Counted from the stretch's first letter, positions 52,136 through 60,901 are shown. The stretch: DNA of 64,000 nucleotides from Haemophilus_D parainfluenzae_AD (GCF_001679325.1 NZ_LZMX01000027.1), one strand, 5' to 3'. Notes: a model not told the origin generated them from the letters alone. Numbers and translations are program-made.

Positions 52136-54013
52136 ATGTTAATTGAAAAAATGCATGGCGTCGCCCATAGCTTTATCGGGAAAGCGATCTTTGCTTTACT
52201 TCCAGTTTCATTTTTAATCGGTGGGATGTCAGGCTATTTGTATGGTGGCAACGAGAGTTTTGCTGCAAAAGTAAATGGCGAAACTATCTCTCAACAAGAT
52301 TTTTTAAATCGTTACAACCAAGAGTTTGAAGCGCGAGCACAACAAGAAGGCGAAAATTTCTTAGCGAAAACTGACTCAGCGGAATTTGTGACCGCACTTC
52401 GTCAAAATTTAATTCAACGTTTAGTGGATCAAGAATTAATCCGTCAATATGCGAAAGAATTAAAATTAGGTGTAAGTGACGACATGATCAAACGTGCGAT
52501 TGTAAGCGATCCTAACTTACAATCTAACGGTAAATTTGATAACGCACGCTATCAACAATTATTGACTCAAAATGGTTTAACATCAGATACTTATGCGGCT
52601 ATTTTACGTAATGCATTAACACTTGAACAAATGCAAAACGGTTTGGCTGACAGTGAATTTGTTGTGCCAGCTCAAGTAAAAGATAACGCACAAGTCTTTT
52701 TCCAAAAACGTATCGCTCGTCTTGCGACACTTCCATTAGCCGATGAAATTGCAAAACAAAAAGTAACGGACGAAGAAATTAAAGCGTATTACGATGCGAA
52801 TGCGAAGTCACTTGTTCAACCTGAACAAGCGAAAGTGCAATATATTAGTGTTTCAGCAAATGCATTAGGTAAATTACAACCAGTAACTGATACACAAATT
52901 GCGCAATATTATCAAGAAAATAAAGCGCAATTCATTAGCCAAAAATTAGCACATATTCAATTATCAACGGAGAAAGAAGCGGATGCTGTTTATCAAGAAC
53001 TGCAAAAAGGCGCTGATTTTGCTGAGTTAGCAAAAACAAAATCTCTAGATAAACTTTCTGGTGCTCAAGGCGGTGAACTAGGTTGGGTAAAAGACAACGA
53101 ATTACCGAAAAACTTTGAAGATGCAGCATTATTATTAAATGTAGGCCAATACAGCACACCGGTTAATGTGGATGGGGCTTACCATATTATTTTAGTGCAA
53201 GATCGTAAAGAACGTACTTTAGAAGATGTGAAAGAACAAATCGCGGATACTGTGCGTAAAAACTTAGCAGAAAGCCGCTTCCAAGCGGTAGAAAAAGCGG
53301 TTCGTGCAAAAGCAGCAGAAAGCAGTGATTCTTTAGCTGCGGTAGCAGAAGCAGCAGGCGTGAAAGTGGAAGAAACAGATTATTTCGGTAAAAATAATGT
53401 CCCTGCAGCATTAAATTTCCCAAATGTGACTTCTGCTATTTTTGAATCAGATATTGCAAACGGCGGTGCAAATTCTGAGCCATTAACTGTTGGTGAAAAT
53501 GAATTTGTTGTGGTACGTGTCGTGGATCATAAAGCTGAAGGTTTACAAAGCCTTGATGAAGCGAAATCAACGATTGAGCAGTTCTTAAAACGTGAAAAAG
53601 CCGATAAAGTATTGACTGAAAAAGCAGAGCAAGCCGTTAAAGCGCTATCTGCAGAACCAACCAAATTACCTGCCGGTATTAGTTTTAGTGAGCCACAAAC
53701 CTTTACGTTAGTGGATAATAAAGATCCGGTGCTTTATGAAGGTGTATTTGCTATTGCAAAACCACAAGATGGCAAAGCGGCTTATCAAGTTGCTCGTAAC
53801 AGCAAAGGTGATGTGGTTGTGGTTGCCCTTGAACGTGTAGAAGAACCTACTTTAAATGAGCAAGAATTAGCGAAATTTAGCACTCAACTTGTTCGTGCGC
53901 GTCAAGGTGAATTGCAAGGACAGTTAATGCAAGCATTGCGTGAAAAAGCACAAATCGAGATTAATACCAGCTTTATTAATCAAGATGATTCAGAAGAAGG
54001 TGCGGCTCACTAA
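52136..54013 (+). CDS. ppiD: Periplasmic folding chaperone PpiD
   Basis: PpiD is anchored in the inner membrane near SecYEG and helps newly exported proteins. One N-terminal membrane segment (FIGKAIFALLPVSFLIGGMSGYLYG) is followed by a SurA-like helical domain and a parvulin domain near residues 258-355 (KLAHIQLSTEKEADAVYQEL, GGELGWVKDNELPKNFEDAAL). It has 625 residues. An inverted uptake-sequence hairpin terminates it. An uptake core also lies at 52391-52399. Confidence 0.93.
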   Translation: MLIEKMHGVAHSFIGKAIFALLPVSFLIGGMSGYLYGGNESFAAKVNGETISQQDFLNRYNQEFEARAQQEGENFLAKTDSAEFVTALRQNLIQRLVDQELIRQYAKELKLGVSDDMIKRAIVSDPNLQSNGKFDNARYQQLLTQNGLTSDTYAAILRNALTLEQMQNGLADSEFVVPAQVKDNAQVFFQKRIARLATLPLADEIAKQKVTDEEIKAYYDANAKSLVQPEQAKVQYISVSANALGKLQPVTDTQIAQYYQENKAQFISQKLAHIQLSTEKEADAVYQELQKGADFAELAKTKSLDKLSGAQGGELGWVKDNELPKNFEDAALLLNVGQYSTPVNVDGAYHIILVQDRKERTLEDVKEQIADTVRKNLAESRFQAVEKAVRAKAAESSDSLAAVAEAAGVKVEETDYFGKNNVPAALNFPNVTSAIFESDIANGGANSEPLTVGENEFVVVRVVDHKAEGLQSLDEAKSTIEQFLKREKADKVLTEKAEQAVKALSAEPTKLPAGISFSEPQTFTLVDNKDPVLYEGVFAIAKPQDGKAAYQVARNSKGDVVVVALERVEEPTLNEQELAKFSTQLVRARQGELQGQLMQALREKAQIEINTSFINQDDSEEGAAH

Positions 54014-54061
54014 GCCGATTGAAATGTCATTCATCATCAATTTCTGATGGAAAATAAAAGC

Positions 54062-54092
54062 AAAGTGCGGTAAATTTTGACCGCACTTTTTT
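54062..54092 (+). terminator. Uptake-sequence hairpin terminator of ppiD
   Basis: AAAGTGCGGT (54062-54071) and ACCGCACTTT (54080-54089) face each other across eight bases, followed by TTT. This is the standard Haemophilus use of paired uptake sequences as a terminator. Confidence 0.9.
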
Positions 54093-54113
54093 ATATAAAA
54101 CAAGGAGAAGACT

Positions 54114-54464
54114 ATGGCTCAAGAAACCATTTTCAGCAAAATTATTCGCAAAGAAATCCCTGCCAATATTGTTTATCAAGATGAATTAGTGACCGCATTC
54201 CGAGATATTTCACCGCAAGCGAAAATCCATATTTTGATTATCCCAAATAAAGTCATTCCAACGGTTAATGATGTGACAGAACAAGATGAAGTTACCTTGG
54301 GTCGCTTATTTACTGTCGCAGCTAAAATTGCTAAAGAAGAAGGCATTGCCGAAGACGGTTACCGTTTAATTGTGAACTGTAATAAACACGGTGGACAAGA
54401 AGTATTCCATATTCATATGCATCTTGTTGGTGGTGAACCTTTAGGTAGAATGTTGGCGAAATAA
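54114..54464 (+). CDS. hinT: Purine nucleoside phosphoramidase HinT
   Basis: A HIT-family hydrolase of adenosine phosphoramidates. The histidine triad is VFHIHMHLVGGEPLG near residues 100-114; the opening TIFSKIIRKEIPANIVYQDE is typical. It has 116 residues. It is followed by ycfL and nagZ, sharing one base with the ycfL start. AAGGAGAAG precedes the ATG. Confidence 0.95.
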   Translation: MAQETIFSKIIRKEIPANIVYQDELVTAFRDISPQAKIHILIIPNKVIPTVNDVTEQDEVTLGRLFTVAAKIAKEEGIAEDGYRLIVNCNKHGGQEVFHIHMHLVGGEPLGRMLAK

Positions 54465-54811
54465 TGAAAAAGATCCTAATTACAGCAACGGTATTATTTT
54501 TAACGGCTTGTTCATCTGCACCAAATATTGTGGGAACCAATAAGCCAATTTTAAATATGGCGGCAAATTTAGCACCGGCTTTAGATGTTGATTTGTCGGA
54601 TAATACCGCGGCTTTAAAAAATAAAACCACGCAACAACTCAATGTGCTTTATCATCTTTATTGGTATAACACACAAGGTGTGACACAGGTTTGGCCGAAT
54701 CAGCAAGAAAGCCAATCAGGCAATATTTTATTGCAACCACAAGAAAAGAAAGTGTTTGAACTACCAAAACCAAGCACAGAAAGTACTAATTATCGCCTTT
54801 ATTTACAATAG
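54464..54811 (+). CDS. YcfL family lipoprotein
   Basis: A 115-residue lipoprotein with the lipobox FLTACSSAPN (acylated Cys near residue 16). The mature part (QQLNVLYHLYWYNTQGVTQVWPN) resembles the DUF1425/YcfL family of unknown function. It overlaps hinT by one base; nagZ starts four bases after the stop. The E. coli locus has the same order with lpoB and thiK between, absent here. Confidence 0.82.
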   Translation: MKKILITATVLFLTACSSAPNIVGTNKPILNMAANLAPALDVDLSDNTAALKNKTTQQLNVLYHLYWYNTQGVTQVWPNQQESQSGNILLQPQEKKVFELPKPSTESTNYRLYLQ

Positions 54812-54814
54812 TTT

Positions 54815-55858
54815 ATGTCCACACTATTAATTGACCTTGAAGGTCATGAGCTCAAACAAGAAGAAGTTGAATTACTGGAACATCCTTTAGTTGCCGGTTT
54901 GATTTTATTTACCCGCAATTTTTATGATCGTCAGCAAGTTCAAGCGCTAATTAAATCCATTCGTCAGCGAGTAAAAAAGCCTTTATTGATCACAGTTGAT
55001 CAAGAGGGGGGGCGCGTGCAACGTTTCCGTGAAGGTTTCACTCAGCTCCCTGCGATGCAGGCTTTTGCGGCATTAGTTAAGGACTCAACTCAGCAACAGC
55101 AAATAGCAAAAGAAGCGGGCTGGCAAATGGCGGCTGAAATGGTGGCGTTAGATATTGATTTGAGTTTTGCTCCCGTGTTGGATTTAGGTCACGAATGTCG
55201 TGCGATAGGCGATCGTAGTTTTGGCTGTGATGTAAAAAGTGCGGTCAATTTAGCAGCAGCTTTTATTGATGGTATGCACCAAGCAGGCATGGCAACAACA
55301 GGAAAACACTTCCCAGGACACGGTCATGTTTTAGCAGATTCTCATCTTGAAACCCCTTATGATGAGCGAGCAACAGAAGTGATTTTTAATCATGATATTT
55401 TGCCATTCCAGCAATTAATTCAACAGAGTAAGCTTGATGCAATTATGCCGGCTCACGTGATTTATACACAATGTGATAGCCAGCCAGCAAGCGGTTCGAG
55501 TTATTGGTTAAAAGAGATTTTGCGTAAACAGTTGGGATTCCAAGGGGCGATTTTCTCTGATGATTTAGGCATGAAAGGCGCAGGCTTTATGGGTGATTTT
55601 GTGGCTCGCAGTGAAAAAGCCTTGAATGCTGGTTGTGACTTATTATTGCTTTGTAATGAACGAGAAGGTGTCATTCAAGTGCTCGATAATCTGAAGTTAG
55701 AGGAAAAAACGGCACATTTTGCAGCACGCCAAGCTCGCTTGAAATCGCTCTTTAAACAAAAATCCTTTGATTGGTCAGAACTCACAAAAACTTCGCGTTG
55801 GATTGAAAATCATCAAAAACTGACCGCACTTCAACAAGAGTGGCTTGCTTCTAAATGA
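54815..55858 (+). CDS. nagZ: Beta-N-acetylhexosaminidase NagZ
   Basis: A cytoplasmic family-3 glycosidase that removes GlcNAc from anhydro-muropeptides in cell-wall recycling. Hallmarks: GLILFTRNFYD, ITVDQEGGRVQRFREGFT, GKHFPGHGHVLADSH and the nucleophile aspartate in IFSDDLGMKGAG. It has 347 residues. Its end overlaps rlmC by four bases (ATGA). The GlcNAc it releases can join the nag pathway. Uptake cores lie at 55237-55245 and 55823-55831. Confidence 0.95.
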   Translation: MSTLLIDLEGHELKQEEVELLEHPLVAGLILFTRNFYDRQQVQALIKSIRQRVKKPLLITVDQEGGRVQRFREGFTQLPAMQAFAALVKDSTQQQQIAKEAGWQMAAEMVALDIDLSFAPVLDLGHECRAIGDRSFGCDVKSAVNLAAAFIDGMHQAGMATTGKHFPGHGHVLADSHLETPYDERATEVIFNHDILPFQQLIQQSKLDAIMPAHVIYTQCDSQPASGSSYWLKEILRKQLGFQGAIFSDDLGMKGAGFMGDFVARSEKALNAGCDLLLLCNEREGVIQVLDNLKLEEKTAHFAARQARLKSLFKQKSFDWSELTKTSRWIENHQKLTALQQEWLASK

Positions 55859-57048
55859 TTGATTGCCATCATTATCAAAAAGGCGATTGCCGTTCTTGTC
55901 AATGGCTTGAAATGCCTTATGAACAGCAACTGGCCAAGAAAAAAGAGCATCTTAAACAACAACTTGCCAAATTAGATTGTGATAATTTAATTTGGCATCC
56001 GCCTTTTTATTCCTCCGAGACTGCCTTTCGTAATAAAGCGAAAATGGTTGTAAGTGGCGCGGTGGAACGTCCCATTTTAGGTATTTTACAAGACCCGACT
56101 GAACCACAAAGTGCGGTGGATTTATGTGATTGTCCGCTTTATCCACAACGCTTTGCTGAACTCTTTCCGATTCTAAAAGATTTTATTGGGCGCGCTGGTT
56201 TAGTCCCTTATAACGTGGCTAAGCAAAAAGGTGAGCTCAAATATATTCTGCTCACAGAAAGCCAACATACAAAAAAATTGATGTTGCGTTTTGTATTGCG
56301 TTCAGAAACTAAATTGCCGTTAATTCAACGTGAATTTGCAGGCTTATTGGAAAAATTACCACAACTTGAAGTGGTGAGCGTGAATATCCAACCTCAACAT
56401 GCGGCGATCTTAGAAGGTGAGAAAGAAATCTTTTTGACTGACCAACATACTTTATCAGAAAACTTTAACGGTATTCCGCTATTTATTCGCCCTCAAGGTT
56501 TCTTCCAAACGAATCCACTGGTAGCACAAGGGCTATATGTAACGGCACAAGATTGGGTGCAAGATTTGCCGATTACTAAACTTTGGGATCTCTTTTGTGG
56601 TGTTGGAGGTTTTGGACTGCATTGTGCTAAAGCTTTACAGGATAAAGATCAACAAGAAGTGGAATTGACGGGGATTGAAATTTCGGCATCTGCTATTCAA
56701 GCGGCGACTCAATCCGCTCAGGTGTTAGGGCTAAACAACGTTAAATTCCAATCTTTGGATGCGGCTAATTTTGCTTTAACACAAGATGAAAACAAACCCG
56801 ATTTGGTGATCGTCAACCCGCCTCGTCGAGGTATCGGAAGGGAACTCGCTGAGTTTCTCAATGAAATGCAACCGCACTTTATTCTTTATTCCAGCTGTAA
56901 CGCGATTTCCATGGGAAAAGATTTGCAGCATCTAACCAATTATAAACTTACTCAAATTCAATTATTTGATATGTTCCCGCATACAGCACATTATGAGACG
57001 CTAGCATTATTGTCCAAACTTAATGTCGATGAACATATAAGTGTTTAA
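55855..57048 (+). CDS. rlmC: 23S rRNA (uracil-5-)-methyltransferase RlmC, with a foreign C-terminal tail
   Basis: RlmC methylates a single uridine of 23S rRNA (U747 in E. coli). The iron-sulfur cysteines are at residues 4, 12 and 15 (DCHHYQKGDCRSC) with a fourth in LCDCPLYP; the SAM motif is WDLFCGVGGFGLH and the catalytic cysteine lies in LYSSCNAISM. The native end should be near FDMFPHTAHYETLALL. After it come about 14 residues (SKLNVDEHISV) that belong to another protein family and continue, past two in-frame stops, in the next entry. At 397 residues the protein is longer than E. coli RlmC (375). The methyltransferase core is intact, so it is probably active. Confidence 0.9.
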   Translation: MIDCHHYQKGDCRSCQWLEMPYEQQLAKKKEHLKQQLAKLDCDNLIWHPPFYSSETAFRNKAKMVVSGAVERPILGILQDPTEPQSAVDLCDCPLYPQRFAELFPILKDFIGRAGLVPYNVAKQKGELKYILLTESQHTKKLMLRFVLRSETKLPLIQREFAGLLEKLPQLEVVSVNIQPQHAAILEGEKEIFLTDQHTLSENFNGIPLFIRPQGFFQTNPLVAQGLYVTAQDWVQDLPITKLWDLFCGVGGFGLHCAKALQDKDQQEVELTGIEISASAIQAATQSAQVLGLNNVKFQSLDAANFALTQDENKPDLVIVNPPRRGIGRELAEFLNEMQPHFILYSSCNAISMGKDLQHLTNYKLTQIQLFDMFPHTAHYETLALLSKLNVDEHISV

Positions 57049-57300
57049 ATAGAGCTTGATTAACTTGATTTGACAAGTGCTGAGAGCAAGGCTACTTATG
57101 AGCAAATTAAAGAGTATGTACTGGGGAAATTTGAATTTAAGGTTTCTACATTGTATATAGCACAAATCAAAAAGAAATGTGGAATTGTACTGAGGGAGCA
57201 TTATAATAAATCGCAAAAAGAGAAACAGGTTATTCCACAATGTATACCTGAAAAAGAAGAAGCTATCATGGATGCGTTAAGACATTTCAAAATGATTTAA
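57049..57300 (+). pseudogene. C-terminal remnant of a Firmicutes-type RlmD/RumA-like methyltransferase
   Basis: This stretch is in the same frame as rlmC and is separated from it by TAA at 57046 and again by TAA at 57061. It reads LDLTSAESKATYEQIKEYVL, KVSTLYIAQIKKKCG, LREHYNKSQ and PEKEEAIMDALRHFKMI. From memory, these words are the C-terminal extension found on RumA/RlmD-like and related methyltransferases of Firmicutes, where it follows SKLN..HI.VEL. A TTG at 57070 could start a 76-residue peptide, but no ribosome site is evident. I read it as a decayed 3' end of a donor gene fused to the host rlmC during acquisition of the ars island. Confidence 0.7.
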
Positions 57301-57349
57301 GCGCAAGGTCGCTTTGGTTTTCTTGGTAATCCTTCCATATCCTAATGGG

Positions 57350-57385
57350 TATAAGAAAAGCCCTGAAGGTTTCCCTCCAAGGCTT
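57350..57385 (-). terminator. Terminator of the ars operon
   Basis: On the leftward strand a 12-pair stem (two wobble pairs) has a GAAA tetraloop and is followed by TTTTCTT. It starts about 125 bases beyond the acr3 stop. The AT-rich stretch between (57386-57509) holds nothing else I recognise. Confidence 0.8.
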
Positions 57386-57509
57386 ATATTATATTTCTTG
57401 CTGATTATATAGTACCACAGACTATAGATAGACACTCTAGGACATATATCTGATCTAGCATTTTGTAAATTAACACTACTTGATTGTTGTTAGCAGTTTT
57501 AACTCATAT

Positions 57510-58550
57510 TCAACGATTAAATTTATTTTCCATAGAATTGGCAAACTTTACCAAGGCTAACATAACAGGAACCTCAACCAGAACACCTACTACAGTTGTT
57601 AGCGTAGCTCCTGATACTAGCCCAAATAGAGATATAGAAACTGCAACAGACAGCTCAAAAAAGTTAGATGCACCAATCATGCCACATGGCGCTGCAATTG
57701 AATATGGTAGCTTTGCTAAATATGCCATGAAAAATGTTATTGCAAATATAAACAAAGTTTGAATTATCAAAGGAATTGCAATAAGGATAATATCTAGTGG
57801 CTGATCCAATATCTTCTGTCCTTGAAATGAAAATATTATAATTAACGTCAACAATAATCCCATCATAGTGTATTTATCAAATGCAGGGATAAAAGTTTTA
57901 TTTAGGTAGTCTTCCCCTTTATTTTTAATGATTATACTTCTAGTTACCATGCTTAAAATAAGAGGAACAACAATAAATAATACAATGGACAATAAAAGTG
58001 TTCCCCATGGAATATTTATATCTCCAACCTTTAATAAGAAGCTCACAATTGGTATATATGCAATCAAAATAATTAAGTCGTTACTAGCTACCTGTACTAA
58101 GGTATAACCACTATCACCTCTTGTTAACTTGCTCCATACAAATACCATTGCGGTACATGGTGCAGCTCCGAGTAAAACCGCCCCAGCTAAATATTCTGAT
58201 GCCAATTCCTTATTAATAAATCCTTTATAAATAATAAAGAAAAATAAGGAAGCGATTAAATACATAGTGAGTGGCTTAATGATCCAATTTACAAACCATG
58301 TAATAAATAGACCTTTAGGATTTTTTCCTATGTCTTTTATACTCTTAAAATCAATTTTCAACATCATTGGATAAATCATTATCCAAAGTAAAATTGTTGT
58401 TGGTATAGACACATTGTAGAACTCAAATTTTCCTAACCAATCTGGAATAGCAGGAAAATATTTCCCAATAAATATGCCTATTACCATACAAATTAACACC
58501 CAAAAAGTCAGGTTTTTCTCAAAAAAACCAATTCCATTTATTTTCTTCAT
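57510..58550 (-). CDS. acr3: Arsenite efflux transporter, Acr3 family
   Basis: A ten-segment membrane protein that expels arsenite (and often antimonite). The Acr3 signature Cys132 lies in GAAPCTAMVFVWSKLTRGD and Glu326 in LVEVPVMLALVKF, both conserved in the family and important for transport. It has 346 residues. It is the last gene of the operon, three bases after the stop of a 25-codon ORF and downstream of arsA; the ATPase may energise it. The codons are AT-rich and lysine-rich and no uptake core is present, in contrast to the host genes. Confidence 0.94.
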   Translation of the reverse strand: MKKINGIGFFEKNLTFWVLICMVIGIFIGKYFPAIPDWLGKFEFYNVSIPTTILLWIMIYPMMLKIDFKSIKDIGKNPKGLFITWFVNWIIKPLTMYLIASLFFFIIYKGFINKELASEYLAGAVLLGAAPCTAMVFVWSKLTRGDSGYTLVQVASNDLIILIAYIPIVSFLLKVGDINIPWGTLLLSIVLFIVVPLILSMVTRSIIIKNKGEDYLNKTFIPAFDKYTMMGLLLTLIIIFSFQGQKILDQPLDIILIAIPLIIQTLFIFAITFFMAYLAKLPYSIAAPCGMIGASNFFELSVAVSISLFGLVSGATLTTVVGVLVEVPVMLALVKFANSMENKFNR

Positions 58551-58552
58551 TC

Positions 58553-58630
58553 CTAAATATCCTCAACTTTCTCAATTAATTTATGAACCTTACTTTCAAT
58601 CGCTTTAATGGTTTTTAAACTCTTCATCAT
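58553..58630 (-). CDS. 25-residue ORF between arsA and acr3, function unknown
   Basis: The frame ATG-ATG to TAG gives 25 residues, beginning MMKSLKTIKAI and ending KLIEKVEDI. AGGGG lies six bases before the first ATG. Its start is eight bases after the arsA stop and its stop is two bases before the acr3 ATG, so the tight packing suggests real translation and coupling to acr3. Hydrophobic residues at 5, 8, 11, 15, 18/19, 22 and 25 are spaced for an amphipathic helix, with lysines and glutamates elsewhere. It may be only a translational leader; I do not recognise a family. Confidence 0.5.
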   Translation of the reverse strand: MMKSLKTIKAIESKVHKLIEKVEDI

Positions 58631-58638
58631 TTTTTCCC

Positions 58639-60369
58639 CTATATCTGATAAAGTTTGTCACCACAAAGGTCTTCTTTTGTCCATTCAATGACGGCTAGTT
58701 TTCCTGAAGTATGATCTAATATCTTGTTAATCCACTTAACTTCTTCATTTACTTTAGCAGATAACATCTTGTTACTAGGATTTGCTTTATACAAGGATGA
58801 ATTAACAATCCACCAATTTGTATGAATTGATGCCCTTGTTAGATCTTCTTCTAATCGATATGCCTCATAAAATGGGGTAGCCTCCGCCAAGCTAACGATT
58901 AATACTTCTGTTTCCTCTCCCCTTAATCTAGGTAACAAGTTTTTTACAGATTCAGGTACCTGTCCTTGTGTTCTTTGAACTTCTTGATGATAACTTAAAG
59001 TTGAGTCTAATAATAACAAGGTATGACCCGTAGGAGCAGTATCAATCACCACTATTTCATCGTCTGCTTTTTCCACGAGCTCTGCAAAAGCTCTAAATAC
59101 AGCTATTTCCTGTGTACATGGTGATCTTAAATCTTCCTCAATGTAAGCTACATCATCCTCACTCATTGTTTTTCTTGCATTTCCAAGTACTTCATCTTGA
59201 TATTTTTTTAATTCTTCTTTTTCATCAATATGACTCATAGATATTCCACTTGAACTATCTATCATAAATTTGATATGGTCAGCGGGATCTGTTGTAGCCA
59301 GGTGTACCTTTTTACCAAGTTTGCTTAGTTTGAGGGCAACAGAAGATGCAATAGTAGTCTTTCCTACACCGCCCTTGCCCATAGTAAAGATTACTTTTCT
59401 ATTATTTTTTACAAGATCACTAACAACATCATCTAAATTAAAGAGTTTGCCTTTTACTTCCACTTTTTGTTCATTTATTTGATCCTTCTTAAGGAGATTT
59501 CTTATAGAGTCAATTCCAGTAATGTTGTATGATCTCAAGGCAATTGTATAGGTATCAAACTCAGTTAACATCTCTGGCATATTTTCAAGGGCTAACTTTT
59601 GTTTGTTAAATATATTTTCAGATAAGTCATCATCATAATTTTCTAAGACACCATTAATCACTAATATTTGATTTTTTATTCCAATCTCAGATAGCTCCTT
59701 TGATGCTCTGGCTACCTCATTAAGTGGTGTTTTATCAGACCTTGTAACTAATACTAGGGTTGTTAAACTCTTATCTGATAAATTTTCAACTGCCTTTTTA
59801 TAGGTTTCTTTTTTAGTATCTAATCCTGATAACTGTCCTAAACAGGATGCGCCATGCGTACTTTCACTGATAAAATCAGTCCAAGCAGAAGGAAGTTGTA
59901 ACATTCTAAGGGTATGACCTGTAGGTGCTGTATCAAATATAATATGGTTATAGTCTGTATTGAGCTTAGAATTTGTAATGAAATTAGAAAACTCATTAAA
60001 GGCAGCAATCTCTACTGTACAAGATCCAGATAGCTGTTCTTCCATGTTCTCAATAACAGAATCAGGCAATTTGCCTCTAAAAGGTCCAACTACACTTTCT
60101 TTATAGTTATGTGCCGCTTCCAATGGATCTAGATTGATTACTTCTAAATTATCTACGCCTTTGATTGGTTTTGCTTTACCGTCTAATTCTGTTTCAAAAA
60201 CATCTTGAAGATTTGAAGCAGGGTCTGTACTAATAAGTAGTACTTTCTTTCCTTCATCTGCTAAAGCCACTGCTGTTGCACAAGCTGTAGATGTTTTACC
60301 AACCCCTCCCTTGCCTGTGAAAAATAGATATTTAGTTAATTTAATATCTGGAAGATTAAATTTCTTCAT
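58639..60369 (-). CDS. arsA: Arsenite-translocating ATPase ArsA
   Basis: ArsA is the cytoplasmic ATPase that drives arsenite/antimonite efflux with a membrane channel. It is a tandem duplication: P-loops at residues 19-26 and 331-338 (GKGGVGKT in both), and FDTAPTGHTL/IDTAPTGHTL in each half. Cys117, Cys176 and Cys418 match in position the three metalloid-binding cysteines of E. coli ArsA. I start it at 60369 (MKKFNLPDIK, 576 residues), with GGGGGGA upstream; a longer frame to 60492 would overlap arsD. ArsD should deliver metalloid to it. ArsA more often partners ArsB; pairing with Acr3 as here is also known. Confidence 0.94.
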   Translation of the reverse strand: MKKFNLPDIKLTKYLFFTGKGGVGKTSTACATAVALADEGKKVLLISTDPASNLQDVFETELDGKAKPIKGVDNLEVINLDPLEAAHNYKESVVGPFRGKLPDSVIENMEEQLSGSCTVEIAAFNEFSNFITNSKLNTDYNHIIFDTAPTGHTLRMLQLPSAWTDFISESTHGASCLGQLSGLDTKKETYKKAVENLSDKSLTTLVLVTRSDKTPLNEVARASKELSEIGIKNQILVINGVLENYDDDLSENIFNKQKLALENMPEMLTEFDTYTIALRSYNITGIDSIRNLLKKDQINEQKVEVKGKLFNLDDVVSDLVKNNRKVIFTMGKGGVGKTTIASSVALKLSKLGKKVHLATTDPADHIKFMIDSSSGISMSHIDEKEELKKYQDEVLGNARKTMSEDDVAYIEEDLRSPCTQEIAVFRAFAELVEKADDEIVVIDTAPTGHTLLLLDSTLSYHQEVQRTQGQVPESVKNLLPRLRGEETEVLIVSLAEATPFYEAYRLEEDLTRASIHTNWWIVNSSLYKANPSNKMLSAKVNEEVKWINKILDHTSGKLAVIEWTKEDLCGDKLYQI

Positions 60370-60382
60370 AATAAATCCCCCC

Positions 60383-60805
60383 TTAGCAACAAGAGTTATT
60401 ATTTCCACAGCACCCTTGATTTGGTTCTTCATCTTCACTACAGCAAGAATCATTACCTGAAGAACAACAGCCATTTTGGTTACTACTTTCAAGATAATCT
60501 TTAGAGATTTGTAAAAGTTCCATTATTTCTTCATTCTTTGGATATCTGCCTTCTATGACTATATCGTCGTCCACAAGGATTAATGGCAGCCTATCGATTC
60601 CATTTTTATCCAAAGCATCTTTTACCTTGTTATTATTGACAAATGCCATTGGCTCACTTGATAAATTGTATCTTTCAATAGTGATACCATTTTTCTTCAA
60701 GTTGTTAATTACTGTTGAAATACGTACGAGTTCAGGATCGACATTAACTCCGCAAACACCGGTATCACAACACATAGCTGGTTCATAAATTGACATTCTT
60801 TTCAT
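60383..60805 (-). CDS. arsD: Arsenical metallochaperone ArsD
   Basis: ArsD binds arsenite or antimonite and transfers it to ArsA. The essential cysteines are exactly placed: Cys12, Cys13 and Cys18 (AMCCDTGVCGV). The fold continues through GIDRLPLILVDDDIVIEG. The C-terminus (from about residue 110) carries four CC pairs within an acidic tail, ending NNNSCC, which could bind extra metalloid. It has 140 residues, more than the 120 of E. coli ArsD. The stop is 13 bases before arsA. One of the two ArsR-type operators is 45 bases upstream. Confidence 0.93.
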   Translation of the reverse strand: MKRMSIYEPAMCCDTGVCGVNVDPELVRISTVINNLKKNGITIERYNLSSEPMAFVNNNKVKDALDKNGIDRLPLILVDDDIVIEGRYPKNEEIMELLQISKDYLESSNQNGCCSSGNDSCCSEDEEPNQGCCGNNNSCC

Positions 60806-60849
60806 TTTTTACCCCTTTCTTCAATTTTTTGAATTAAACATTATTAATA

Positions 60850-60870
60850 TATCAATTTTTTTTGATGTGA
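60850..60870. promoter_or_regulatory. ArsR-type operator 2, upstream of arsD
   Basis: ATATCAA and TTGATGTG flank a T-rich centre. It differs from the 21-base operator 1 (61194-61214) at only two positions, both in the spacer. It lies 45 bases before arsD, so arsDA-acr3 probably has its own repressible promoter besides read-through from arsR. Confidence 0.7.
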
Positions 60871-60887
60871 AGAGTATTTTTTTAGTT

Positions 60888-60901
60888 ACCCTTAAGGGTA
60901 A
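60888..60901. promoter_or_regulatory. 14-base palindrome between arsR and arsD
   Basis: TACCCTTAAGGGTA is a perfect palindrome that begins the arsR-arsD gap, flanked by TTAGT and CTAA. It touches the arsR stop codon. It is too short and lacks a T run in the reading direction for a terminator; it could be a binding site for another regulator. Confidence 0.4.

Noticed and set aside
57484..57762. Rightward 92-residue ORF opposite the end of acr3
   Set aside because: It is the complement of the acr3 coding region, whose conserved Glu326 segment explains the bases.
60370..60492. Longer arsA start with 41 extra N-terminal residues
   Set aside because: It would overlap the Cys-rich end of arsD. 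The ATG at 60369 has a GGGGGGA site and begins the normal ArsA N-terminus.
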